A DNA stretch of 64,000 nucleotides. It comes from Pseudomonas tohonis. GTDB taxonomy: Bacteria > Pseudomonadota > Gammaproteobacteria > Pseudomonadales > Pseudomonadaceae. Shown here piece by piece: positions 25,069-35,415 of the stretch. The DNA lies in NCBI RefSeq assembly GCF_012767755.2, contig NZ_AP023189.1:4280001-4344000 (forward strand), read 5' to 3'. A model generated the notes under the pieces. That model was not told the origin of the DNA. It saw only the letters and a list, made by a program, of their open reading frames with translations, and did not search any database. Position 1 is the first letter of the stretch. Every line of letters begins with the position of its first letter. The position numbers and the translations under genes are program-made.

Positions 25069-25896
25069 TCAGGGTTTGGCAGGCTCGTCCTTGCGCTTCT
25101 GCCGCTCCAGGTAGTCCACCTTCCACTGTTCCAGCCCCATGTACTCGGTATCGAGGTTGGCCTCGACGCGATAGCGCGCCTTGAGCGCGTCCACTTCGGC
25201 CTTGTGCGACACCAGGAAGCGGTCGAAGCGCTGCATCAGCTCCGGGTGCCGGGAGCTGGAGAGGTGGAAGGTGCCACGGGTGTGCGGCAGCGACGGGTCG
25301 AACACCAGTGCACCGGGGCGGGCGCGGATGTTGTCCAGGTAATAGGTGGCGACCACCACGTTGAAGTAGGCGCCGTCAGCCTGCTTCTTCAGCGCCTGGC
25401 GGATCATCTGCCGGAGGTCGCTGCCCTGCACCGGCTGTACCTTGCCCTCGTCGATCCGCGACTGGTAGCCACGGGGCGTCCAGCCCTGCACCAGGGCCAG
25501 GCGCCGCAGGCCGTCGATGCCCTGCCCGACCCGCTTGGGGTCCACCAGCACGCCATCCACGTAGCCCACCACCGGCGCGCTGTAGGCCATGGGCTTGCCG
25601 GCCTTCACGTCATCCGCCCATTCGGGGCTGTCCGGGTATTTCAGGTCCACCTCGCCCTTGACCAGGCGCCCGGCCAGCTCGGTGACCGGCAGCGCGCGGT
25701 AGCTCAGTTCGATGTGCTCGGCCTGCGCGAACAGGTCCAGCACCTCGCGCGCGAAGCCGCGGTATTCACCCTGTTCGTCGACCCAGTAATGCGGCTGGAA
25801 GGACAGGCGCTCGACGCCCACGACATAGCTTTCCCCATGGGCCGCGCCCAGGGGCAGCAGGCCGGCCAGCAGCCAGCCCAGATAGCTCGCTCTCAA
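25069..25896 (-). CDS. Periplasmic solute-binding protein, family 3 (orphan)
   Basis: A 275-residue protein with a short signal peptide (cleaved about residue 21, AAHG-ES) and the bilobed SBP_bac_3 fold. GEYRGFAREVLDLFAQAE and GEVDLKYPDSPEW are visible. The start appears to be TTG at 25896, preceded by GAGGAGAG at good spacing. No ABC permease or ATPase is adjacent. It may bind an amino acid or a purine-derived solute, or act as a sensor component. It lies 60 bp downstream of the 8-oxoguanine deaminase gene on the same strand. Confidence 0.75.
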   Translation of the reverse strand: MRASYLGWLLAGLLPLGAAHGESYVVGVERLSFQPHYWVDEQGEYRGFAREVLDLFAQAEHIELSYRALPVTELAGRLVKGEVDLKYPDSPEWADDVKAGKPMAYSAPVVGYVDGVLVDPKRVGQGIDGLRRLALVQGWTPRGYQSRIDEGKVQPVQGSDLRQMIRQALKKQADGAYFNVVVATYYLDNIRARPGALVFDPSLPHTRGTFHLSSSRHPELMQRFDRFLVSHKAEVDALKARYRVEANLDTEYMGLEQWKVDYLERQKRKDEPAKP

Positions 25897-25956
25897 AGGA
25901 CTCTCCTCGTCTTCGGGTAGGTGCCGGCCGCGACACGAGCCACGGCCGGCGCGCCA

Positions 25957-27315
25957 TCACTCGCCCAGCACCAACTGATGAGCGAGGCGGTTGTGGCGCT
26001 CGATCACGCGCGGCAGGTCGACGGTCATCAACTGGCCATCCTTCACCACCAGGCGACCGTTGATCACGCTGTGGGAGACCTGGGCCGGGGCGCAGAACAC
26101 CAGGGCCGCCAGCGGATCGTGGAGGGCGCCGGCGAAGGCGATCTGGTTCAGGTCGAAGGCGACGAAGTCCGCCGCCATGCCAGGGGCCAGGGCACCGATG
26201 TCGTCACGGTTGAGCACCTTGGCGCCGCCCAGGGTGGCGATCTCCATTGCCTCGCGCGCGGTCATGGCATCGGGGCCGAAACCGACGCGCTGCAGCAGCA
26301 GGGCCTGGCGCACCTCGCCGATCATGGTGGCGCCATCGTTGGAGGCCGAGCCGTCGACACCCAGGCCGACCGGGACGCCGGCATCGCGCATGCGGCGGAT
26401 CGGCGCGATGCCCGAGGCCAGGCGCATGTTCGAGCAGGGGCAGTGGGCGACGCCGGTGCCGGTGCGGGCGAACAGGTCGATGCCGTGCTGGTCGAGCTGG
26501 ACGCAGTGGGCATGCCACACGTCATGGCCGACCCAGCCCAGGTCTTCGGCGTATTCGGCGGGGGTCATGCCGAACTTCTCGCGGCTGTAGGCGATGTCGT
26601 TGACGTTCTCCGCCAGGTGGGTGTGCAGCGACACGCCATACTGGCGCGCGAGCACCGCCGCCTCACGCATCAGGTCCTGGCTCACCGAGAAGGGCGAGCA
26701 CGGCGCCACCACCACCCGCAGCATCGAGCCATGGGACGCGTCGTGGTAGTCCTCGATCAGGCGCTGGGATTCCTTGAGGATGTCCGCCTCCTTCTCCACC
26801 ACCGAGTCCGGCGGCAGGCCGCCCTGGCTGCGGCCGACGCTCATGCTGCCGCGCGCGGCGTGGAAGCGCATGCCGATCTCACCGGCGGCGTGGATGCTGT
26901 CGTCCAGCTTGCAGCCGTTGGGGTAGATGTAGAGGTGGTCGCTGGAGGTGGTGCAGCCGGAAAGGATCAGCTCGGCCATCGCCGTCTGGGTGGAGACCTG
27001 GATCATCTCGGGGGTCAGGCGCGCCCAGATCGGGTAGAGGTTGGTCAGCCAGTTGAACAGCTCGCCGTCCTGGGCGGCCGGCACCACGCGGGTGAGGCTC
27101 TGGTACATGTGGTGGTGGGTGTTGACCAGGCCGGGGATGACGATGTGGCCCTTGAGGTCCAGCACCTCGTCCGCGCTCTGCGGCAGCTCGGCGCTCGGCC
27201 CCACCTGGCGGATGACGTTGTCCTCGATGAACAGGCCGCCCTGCCTGATCTCGCGGCGCTCGCCATCCATCGTGACCAGCAGGTCAGCGTTCTTCACCAG
27301 CAATGTCTTGCCCAT
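25957..27315 (-). CDS. 8-oxoguanine deaminase (amidohydrolase superfamily)
   Basis: A 452-residue zinc amidohydrolase of the guanine deaminase/AtzB-like group. The metal site is seen in VNTHHHMY (H67, H69), HTHLAEN and WHAHCVQLD, and a conserved Asp in GLGVDGSASND. Overall it looks most like the P. aeruginosa 8-oxoguanine deaminase, whose product is urate, directly feeding PuuD. The alternative is a guanine or other hydrolytic deaminase. ATG at 27315 with GAGGAG upstream; the longer frame to 27411 is not family-like. Confidence 0.82.
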   Translation of the reverse strand: MGKTLLVKNADLLVTMDGERREIRQGGLFIEDNVIRQVGPSAELPQSADEVLDLKGHIVIPGLVNTHHHMYQSLTRVVPAAQDGELFNWLTNLYPIWARLTPEMIQVSTQTAMAELILSGCTTSSDHLYIYPNGCKLDDSIHAAGEIGMRFHAARGSMSVGRSQGGLPPDSVVEKEADILKESQRLIEDYHDASHGSMLRVVVAPCSPFSVSQDLMREAAVLARQYGVSLHTHLAENVNDIAYSREKFGMTPAEYAEDLGWVGHDVWHAHCVQLDQHGIDLFARTGTGVAHCPCSNMRLASGIAPIRRMRDAGVPVGLGVDGSASNDGATMIGEVRQALLLQRVGFGPDAMTAREAMEIATLGGAKVLNRDDIGALAPGMAADFVAFDLNQIAFAGALHDPLAALVFCAPAQVSHSVINGRLVVKDGQLMTVDLPRVIERHNRLAHQLVLGE

Positions 27316-27477
27316 GCTCAAACTCCTCAGCCCTTCAGGGCGCTTTTGTTCTTGAAAAGGAATGCAGCAACGGATCGGTGTGCTGGGGGACGCCATGGCA
27401 AGGCGCTTCATCGACGATCAGTACGGTACGTACGGCGAGATGAAGCAACGCAGCCAGGGCTAAGCCCAGCGCGCCGA

Positions 27478-28473
27478 TCAGCCGCCGGTGGTGCTCATGA
27501 AGCGGACTACCTGTACCTGGGAATCCGCATCGAAATGGTGCCGCTCCGGCTTCAGCCTCAGGGCATCCACCAGGGCCGCGCGCAGCCGCTCGCCGTCACC
27601 GGGGTGACGACGGATCAGTGCCTTGAGGTCCAGTGCACCTTCATGGCCGAGGCACAGCACCAGCTTGCCTTCGGCGGTGACGCGCACACGGTTGCAGTCG
27701 CCGCAGAAGTTGCGGCTGTGGGGGGAAATGAAGCCGACCTGGGTGTCGCTGCCGATCACCTGCCAGTAGCGCGACGGACCACCGGTGCGATGGCTGCTGG
27801 GCAGGAGCTGGAAGCGTCGCTCGACCCGCTCGCGCACCTCTTCGGAGGTGCAGAGGGTGACCTTGCGTTCGTGGCTGGAGATGCTGCCCAGGGGCATCTC
27901 CTCGATGAAGCTGATGTCCAGGCCATGCTCGACGGCGAACGCCACCAGGTCCTCGACCTCATCGTCGTTACGGCCTTTCTGCACCACGGTGTTGAGCTTG
28001 ATGCGCTGGAACCCGGCGTCGCGCGCGGCGTCGATGCCGGCCAGCACCTGGTCGAGGCAATCACGACGGGTGAAGGCGGCGAAGCGCTCGCGCTGCAGGG
28101 AATCGAGGCTGATGTTGAGACGGGTGACGCCGGCGGCGCGCAGGTCGTGCGCCATGTGGGCGAGCTGCGAACCGTTGCTGGTGATGGCCAGGTCTTCCAG
28201 CTCGCGGCGGGCACCGAGCCGCGCCAGCAGGCCGGTGAGGCCCTTGCGCACCAGCGGCTCGCCACCGGTCACGCGGATGCGCCTGACCCCGAGCCCGATG
28301 AAGGCATCGGCCACGGCGTAGAGCTCTTCGAGGCTGAGTATCTGCGCCCGCGGGGCGAAGACCATGTCTTCGCTCATGCAGTAGGTGCAACGGAAGTCGC
28401 AACGGTCCGTGACCGAGAGACGCAGGTAGGTGATCCGGCGACCGAAGGGGTCGCGCAATGTGCTGTCTTGCAT
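27478..28473 (-). CDS. moaA: GTP 3',8-cyclase MoaA (molybdopterin synthesis)
   Basis: A 331-residue radical-SAM enzyme for the first step of molybdenum cofactor synthesis. The N-terminal cluster is C25-x3-C29-x2-C32 (CDFRCTYC), the C-terminal cluster FCGDCNRVR with a third Cys 13 residues on, and the protein ends in the functionally required GG. Xanthine dehydrogenase needs this cofactor, which explains a moaA copy in a purine block even though no xdh genes are in the window. It is divergent from the TetR gene with an operator between. Confidence 0.93.
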   Translation of the reverse strand: MQDSTLRDPFGRRITYLRLSVTDRCDFRCTYCMSEDMVFAPRAQILSLEELYAVADAFIGLGVRRIRVTGGEPLVRKGLTGLLARLGARRELEDLAITSNGSQLAHMAHDLRAAGVTRLNISLDSLQRERFAAFTRRDCLDQVLAGIDAARDAGFQRIKLNTVVQKGRNDDEVEDLVAFAVEHGLDISFIEEMPLGSISSHERKVTLCTSEEVRERVERRFQLLPSSHRTGGPSRYWQVIGSDTQVGFISPHSRNFCGDCNRVRVTAEGKLVLCLGHEGALDLKALIRRHPGDGERLRAALVDALRLKPERHHFDADSQVQVVRFMSTTGG

Positions 28474-28553
28474 GGTGCAGCCTGCCGCAACACGCGCCGG
28501 TCGGGACCCCGGCGGCATGGACGGATGCGGAATAAAAACAGAAATCCAAAATC

Positions 28554-28563
28554 TTGTATACAG
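28554..28563. promoter_or_regulatory. Operator-like palindrome TTGT-AT-ACAG
   Basis: One mismatch from TTGTATACAA. It lies between moaA (80 bp upstream of its start) and the TetR gene, extending the putative regulon to both. Confidence 0.5.
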
Positions 28564-28695
28564 AAACCTGTCGGACCGCCCCCTCGCCACCCCTCCCCCG
28601 CTTGCTTGAGAGGCCCGGGAGGCCGGTGCTACCATGCCCGACCGCTCGCCAGCCGACCCGTGACGGCCACATGGCGAGTGAACAGAGGAGCAGAT

Positions 28696-29325
28696 GTGAG
28701 CAGCATTCGCGAGCGCAATAAAGAGCTGATCCTGCGGGCAGCCAGTGAAGAGTTCGCCGACAAGGGTTTCGCCGCCACCAAGACCAGCGACATCGCAGCC
28801 AAGGCCGGCCTGCCAAAGCCCAACGTCTACTACTACTTCAAGTCCAAGGAGAACCTCTACCGCGAGGTGCTCGAAAGCATCGTCGAGCCGCTGCTGGCCG
28901 CCTCCCACCCCTTCAATGCGGGCGGACACCCGGGGGATGTGCTCAAGGCCTACATCCGCTCGAAGATCCGCATCTCCCGCGAGCTGCCCCACGCCTCGAA
29001 GGTGTTCGCCAGCGAGATCATGCACGGTGCGCCGCACCTGTCCGCCGAGCAGACCGCCCACCTCAACGAGCAGGCCCGCCACAACATCGCCTGCATCCAG
29101 GGCTGGATCGACCAGGGGCTGATGGCCAGGATCGACCCCAGCCACCTGCTGTTCAGCATCTGGGCCGCGACCCAGACCTACGCCGACTTCGACTGGCAGA
29201 TTTCCGTCGTCACCGGCAAGGCCTCGCTCAGCGACGCCGACTACGAAGCCGCCGCCGACACCATCATCCGCCTCGTACTCAAAGGCTGCGAGGTGCAGGA
29301 AGCCCCCCAGGCGCAGAGCGCCTGA
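28696..29325 (+). CDS. TetR-family regulator, RutR-like
   Basis: A 209-residue repressor. The N-terminal TetR helix-turn-helix is at about residues 9-55 (FAATKTSDIAAKAGLPKPNVYYYF). The C-terminal domain resembles the RutR/YcdC group, with EIMHGAPHLS and SIWAATQTYADFDWQ. RutR of E. coli senses uracil. The GTG at 28696 follows GAGGAG; an ATG two bases earlier runs straight into a stop. It probably senses a pyrimidine, purine or degradation product; its targets are unknown. It converges on rtcB with a 10-bp gap. Confidence 0.88.
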   Translation: MSSIRERNKELILRAASEEFADKGFAATKTSDIAAKAGLPKPNVYYYFKSKENLYREVLESIVEPLLAASHPFNAGGHPGDVLKAYIRSKIRISRELPHASKVFASEIMHGAPHLSAEQTAHLNEQARHNIACIQGWIDQGLMARIDPSHLLFSIWAATQTYADFDWQISVVTGKASLSDADYEAAADTIIRLVLKGCEVQEAPQAQSA

Positions 29326-29335
29326 GGGAACCCCT

Positions 29336-30772
29336 TCAGGCCTTGAAGGTGAGCACCGGGCTGAACCGGGCGATCACCGCCACCGTCTCCTCCTCCACCT
29401 GCGAGCGCACCACCTCGCCGATCTCCTTGTAGGCACCGGGCGCCTCCTCGATCATCCGCTCCTCGCGGGTGGTGATGCACTGCACCCGCTCCAGGCCGAG
29501 GATGCCCGGGTCCTTGCGCCCCTGGAAGAGGATCTCGCTGCGCGACATGGAGCGCCCCGCCCCGTGGCTGGCCGAGCTCAGCCAGCGCGGGTTGCCGAGC
29601 CCGGTGAGCAGGTAGGAGTCGTGCCCCATGCTCCCGGGGATCAGCAGGTCCTGCCCCGCATAGGCCGGCGTCGCCCCCTTGCGGTGGACGTTGCCCTGCG
29701 GCTCCTGCAGCACGATGTTGTGCGGCACATCCACCAGCAGCGGCGCCTCGGTGTCGGGGCCGAACAGTTCGCGGGTCCGCTGGCGCACCATCTCGGCGAT
29801 CAGCGCCCGGTTGGCGTCGGCGTAGTGAGCCGCGCTGTGCATGGCCAGCAGGTAGTGCCCGGCCATCTCGCCCACCAGGGCGAAGACCTTCGACTCGGGA
29901 TGCTTCATGCCCTTGGGCCAGAGCTCCCGGGCCTTGTCCATCCAGCGCCGGCCGACATGGAAGCCAACGTCCCGGGAGCCGGTGTGGATCATCACCACCA
30001 CCTGCCCCACGGTCAGCCCGCGCTCGAAACAGGCGCGCCGATCGACCAGCTCGGTCACGACCTGCACCTCGACGAAGTGGTTGCCGCCACCGATGGTGCC
30101 CAGCCCCGGATCCCGCAGCACGGCACGACCCGTGTTCTGCAACGCCTCCGGGGCGTAGGCCGCCGAGCCACGGACGAAGGACGAGGGGTGCAGCCCCGCC
30201 AGCTCGCGTGTGACCTGCTCCAGGTCGAGCCGCGCCAGGAGACCGTCGCGAGCGGAGCGACGCCCCACGGCGCCCCAGAAATCACCGAGCCCGCCTTCGA
30301 ACAGCGCCGTCATCTCGCCTGGCGCCGTGGGGATGTTGCGGGTGCCGCCCAGCAGGTCGCCCCGCACGCGCTCCACCCACTCGGCCTTGCGTGCGAGGAA
30401 AGCATCGTAGTGGACGCCCAGCCGATGCAGGCGCATGCCGCAGTTGATATCGGTGCCGATGCTCTGGGGAATCACCATGTCGGGGCTGGTGACGATGACC
30501 GCGCCCACCGGGATGCCGGAGCCGGCGTGGAAGTCCGGCGTCGCGCAGGCGCAACGCACCTCGCCGCCGTCGGGGTGGGAGACACCGGCGAAATCCAGCA
30601 ACTGCAACACCGCCTTCTCCTCGATGGGAAAGGATTCGGGCAGCAGGATGCTGGCGCCCAGGCCGGCGCGGTTGAGCGAGGAAACGGACAGGGTGTTGCC
30701 GTTGACGCGGCTGATGGACACGCCGGCTCGGGCCAGCTTCTGCTGGACCCGCTTGAAGGGAGTCTTCTTCAT
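29336..30772 (-). CDS. rtcB: RtcB-type RNA ligase
   Basis: A 478-residue 3'-phosphate RNA ligase that joins 2',3'-cyclic phosphate or 3'-phosphate ends to 5'-OH ends using GTP and Mn2+. All metal and guanylylation residues appear present: D108 and C111 (GTDINCGM), H232 (GGNHFVEV), H263 (IHTGSRDVG), H351 (PHNIV) and the GMP-accepting H403 (ASHGAGRSMS). It is longer than the E. coli enzyme (about 408 residues). No rtcA or rtcR is next to it, so the usual RNA-repair operon is absent. The ATG at 30772 is a typical RtcB start. Confidence 0.92.
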   Translation of the reverse strand: MKKTPFKRVQQKLARAGVSISRVNGNTLSVSSLNRAGLGASILLPESFPIEEKAVLQLLDFAGVSHPDGGEVRCACATPDFHAGSGIPVGAVIVTSPDMVIPQSIGTDINCGMRLHRLGVHYDAFLARKAEWVERVRGDLLGGTRNIPTAPGEMTALFEGGLGDFWGAVGRRSARDGLLARLDLEQVTRELAGLHPSSFVRGSAAYAPEALQNTGRAVLRDPGLGTIGGGNHFVEVQVVTELVDRRACFERGLTVGQVVVMIHTGSRDVGFHVGRRWMDKARELWPKGMKHPESKVFALVGEMAGHYLLAMHSAAHYADANRALIAEMVRQRTRELFGPDTEAPLLVDVPHNIVLQEPQGNVHRKGATPAYAGQDLLIPGSMGHDSYLLTGLGNPRWLSSASHGAGRSMSRSEILFQGRKDPGILGLERVQCITTREERMIEEAPGAYKEIGEVVRSQVEEETVAVIARFSPVLTFKA

Positions 30773-30932
30773 GGAATGCTGCTTTTTCGACAGACGAAAA
30801 AAGACATCGCCGCAATGGCGATGTGGTTGTCCGTCAGCAGCAGAAAGGGACGGCGCGGATGTTAGCGGCATCGCCAGGGCGATTCAACACCTGCGCCAGG
30901 GTGCCTCCCGGGGGGCGGGAGGCACGGGAGGG

Positions 30933-31376
30933 TCAGGCCGCCGCGATGCCGGCGTCGGCCTTGAGGCCCACCGATTCCACGCCGCTGATGGCGCACTGCT
31001 CGTCGATATCGGAGGTGTCGCCGCTGATGCCGATGGCGCCGATCACCTCCCCCGCCTGATTGCGGATCAGCACGCCACCCGGCGCAGGCACCAGGTTGCC
31101 GTCGGCCAGGTTGTTCACCGCGCCGATGAAGGCCGGGCGCTGCTGCGCGTCGGCGGCGATCAGGCGCGAGCCCTTGCCGAGGGCGACGGCGCCCCAGGCC
31201 TTGCCGATGGCGATCTGCGGGCGAAGCATGCTGGCGCCGTCTTCACGCTGCAGGGTGATCAGGTGGCCGCCGGCATCCAGCACGGCAATGGTCAGGGGCG
31301 CTGTTCGCAGTTCGCGGCCGATGGCCAGGGCGCGGTTGGAGATGCTGACAGCGGTTTCCAGGGACAGGGTGCTCAT
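30933..31376 (-). CDS. GlcG/HbpS-like heme-binding-domain protein
   Basis: A 147-residue protein of the GlcG/HbpS (PF03928) family, recognised by LTIAVLDAGGHLITLQREDGAS and GGVLIRNQAGEVIGAIGISG. Members bind heme or small ligands and often sit in glycolate/glyoxylate operons. The ATG at 31376 was chosen over the extended frame to 31514, which runs through the promoter region. It is divergent from gcl, whose control region it shares. Biochemical role unknown. Confidence 0.85.
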   Translation of the reverse strand: MSTLSLETAVSISNRALAIGRELRTAPLTIAVLDAGGHLITLQREDGASMLRPQIAIGKAWGAVALGKGSRLIAADAQQRPAFIGAVNNLADGNLVPAPGGVLIRNQAGEVIGAIGISGDTSDIDEQCAISGVESVGLKADAGIAAA

Positions 31377-31711
31377 CGTGAGGCTTCCTCGGGTAGTGGT
31401 TGAAGCGGACGCACGTCGCCGGGTTGCTGTGGCCATCACGGAGCCGGTTGCAAGAATGGCGGCGCTTTTCTCAACTATCTCACCGAACACAAAAAAATCA
31501 ATCTTGATATACAATTAATTTCTTCTTTGTATACATTTACTCCCAATCCGCTCCAGATAGGCACTGAAAGCCGCGTCAAACGGGCGTTTTAAAGAAACCC
31601 TGACCTGCGACATTTCGCCCGACAAATCTCCTTGACCCTTCAGTCGGCACCTGAATAGAATCCGCCACAAGCACCTTGTATACAATTTTCACAAGAAAAG
31701 AGGCACAAAAC
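31377..31711. promoter_or_regulatory. Divergent control region of GlcG-like gene and gcl
   Basis: 335 bp, AT-rich at 31480-31550, no gene. It contains a perfect operator at 31676-31685, an imperfect one at 31527-31536 (TTGT-AT-ACAT) and a looser TTGATATACAA at 31504-31514. This is the densest cluster of the element in the window. Confidence 0.6.
31632..31685 (+). promoter_or_regulatory. gcl promoter with downstream TTGTATACAA operator
   Basis: TTGACC (31632-31637) and TAGAAT (31656-31661) are 18 bp apart. The perfect palindrome TTGTATACAA (31676-31685) lies just after the expected transcription start, where a bound repressor would block early elongation. Confidence 0.6.
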
Positions 31712-33487
<1,776 letters not shown>

Positions 33488-33498
33488 CGAGCAACGCC

Positions 33499-33525
33499 CC
33501 CTCTCCCGTTCGTGGCGGGAGAGGG
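33499..33525 (+). repeat. Intercistronic hairpin between gcl and hyi
   Basis: Perfect 10-bp stem CCCTCTCCCG / CGGGAGAGGG with a 7-base loop and no T run. Likely an mRNA-stabilising or dispersed palindromic element rather than a terminator, because hyi follows after 22 bp. Confidence 0.6.
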
Positions 33526-33547
33526 AGGTCTACCGAGGAGAATCTTC

Positions 33548-34330
<783 letters not shown>

Positions 34331-34346
34331 GAAAGAGGTAATCCAC

Positions 34347-35237
34347 ATGGCCAAGATCGGATTCATCGGAACCGGCATCATGGGCAAGCCCATGGCTCAG
34401 AACCTGCAGAAAGCCGGCCACACCCTGTTCTTCTCCGAGCACTTCGACAAGGCACCCGCCGACCTGCTCGGCGACAACGGCATCGCCCTGGCCAACCCGC
34501 GCGAAGTGGCCCAGGAAGCCGAGTTCATCATCATCATGGTTCCGGACACCCCCCAGGTCGACGACGTACTGTTCCGCAAGGACGGCGTGGTCGAGGGCGT
34601 CGGCGCCGGCAAGGTGGTGATCGACATGAGCTCCATCTCCCCCTCCGCCACCAAGGTCTTCGCCGAGAAGGTCAAGGCCACCGGCGCCTCCTACCTGGAC
34701 GCCCCGGTATCCGGCGGTGAAGTCGGCGCCAAGGCCGCGACCCTGAGCATCATGGTCGGTGGCTGCCCGAACGCCTTCGAGCGCGCCCTGCCGCTGTTCC
34801 AGGCCATGGGCAAGAACATCACCCGCGTGGGTGGCAACGGTGACGGCCAGACCGCCAAGGTCGCCAACCAGATCATCGTCGCCCTGAACATCCAGGCCGT
34901 CGCCGAAGCCCTGCTGTTCGCCGCCAAGAACGGCGCCGACCCGGCCAAGGTGCGCGAAGCGCTGATGGGCGGCTTCGCCGGCTCGAAGATCCTCGAAGTG
35001 CACGGCGAGCGCATGATCAAGGGCACCTTCGACCCGGGCTTCCGCATCAGCCTGCACCAGAAGGACCTCAACCTGGCCCTGTCCGGCGCCCGCGAACTGG
35101 GCCTGAACCTGCCCAACACCGCCAACGCCCAGCAGGTCTTCAGCACCTGCGCCGCCATCGGTGGCAGCAACTGGGACCACTCCGCGCTGGTGAAGGGCCT
35201 GGAGCACATGGCCAACTTCTCCATCCGCAAAGAGTAA
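34347..35237 (+). CDS. glxR: Tartronate semialdehyde reductase
   Basis: A 296-residue beta-hydroxyacid dehydrogenase producing D-glycerate. The N-terminal Rossmann motif GFIGTGIMGKPMAQNL, the substrate motif DAPVSGGEVGAK and the catalytic-lysine region GQTAKVANQI are all present. 16 bp after hyi, RBS AAGAGG. Confidence 0.95.
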   Translation: MAKIGFIGTGIMGKPMAQNLQKAGHTLFFSEHFDKAPADLLGDNGIALANPREVAQEAEFIIIMVPDTPQVDDVLFRKDGVVEGVGAGKVVIDMSSISPSATKVFAEKVKATGASYLDAPVSGGEVGAKAATLSIMVGGCPNAFERALPLFQAMGKNITRVGGNGDGQTAKVANQIIVALNIQAVAEALLFAAKNGADPAKVREALMGGFAGSKILEVHGERMIKGTFDPGFRISLHQKDLNLALSGARELGLNLPNTANAQQVFSTCAAIGGSNWDHSALVKGLEHMANFSIRKE

Positions 35238-35318
35238 GCCGCTTTCGCCGGGCCCCCGCCCGGCACCCCTTTCGACCTTCCTGGCCGGCGGAGTCACGGC
35301 CCAATGGCCAGGTGGGTC

Positions 35319-35364
35319 GATTCCAGTCCCGAGCCGCTGCGAGCGGCGGCTCGGGACTGCAATC
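35319..35364 (+). repeat. Large hairpin in the glxR-ttuD gap
   Basis: A 14-bp perfect stem (CAGTCCCGAGCCGC / GCGGCTCGGGACTG, 35324-35359) extended by GATT/AATC across one mismatch. It has no T run, so it is more likely an RNA-processing or stability element, or a dispersed palindrome, than a terminator. Confidence 0.6.
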
Positions 35365-35415
35365 GGCCTCCAAGCCCCACCACAACAAGAATCCAGCGCC
35401 CCTCCGGAGTCTGTC

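Noticed and set aside
27478..29145. 555-codon frame suggesting an N-terminal fusion to MoaA
   Set aside because: The extension is antisense to the TetR gene and crosses the intergenic region; MoaA family sequence begins at 28473.
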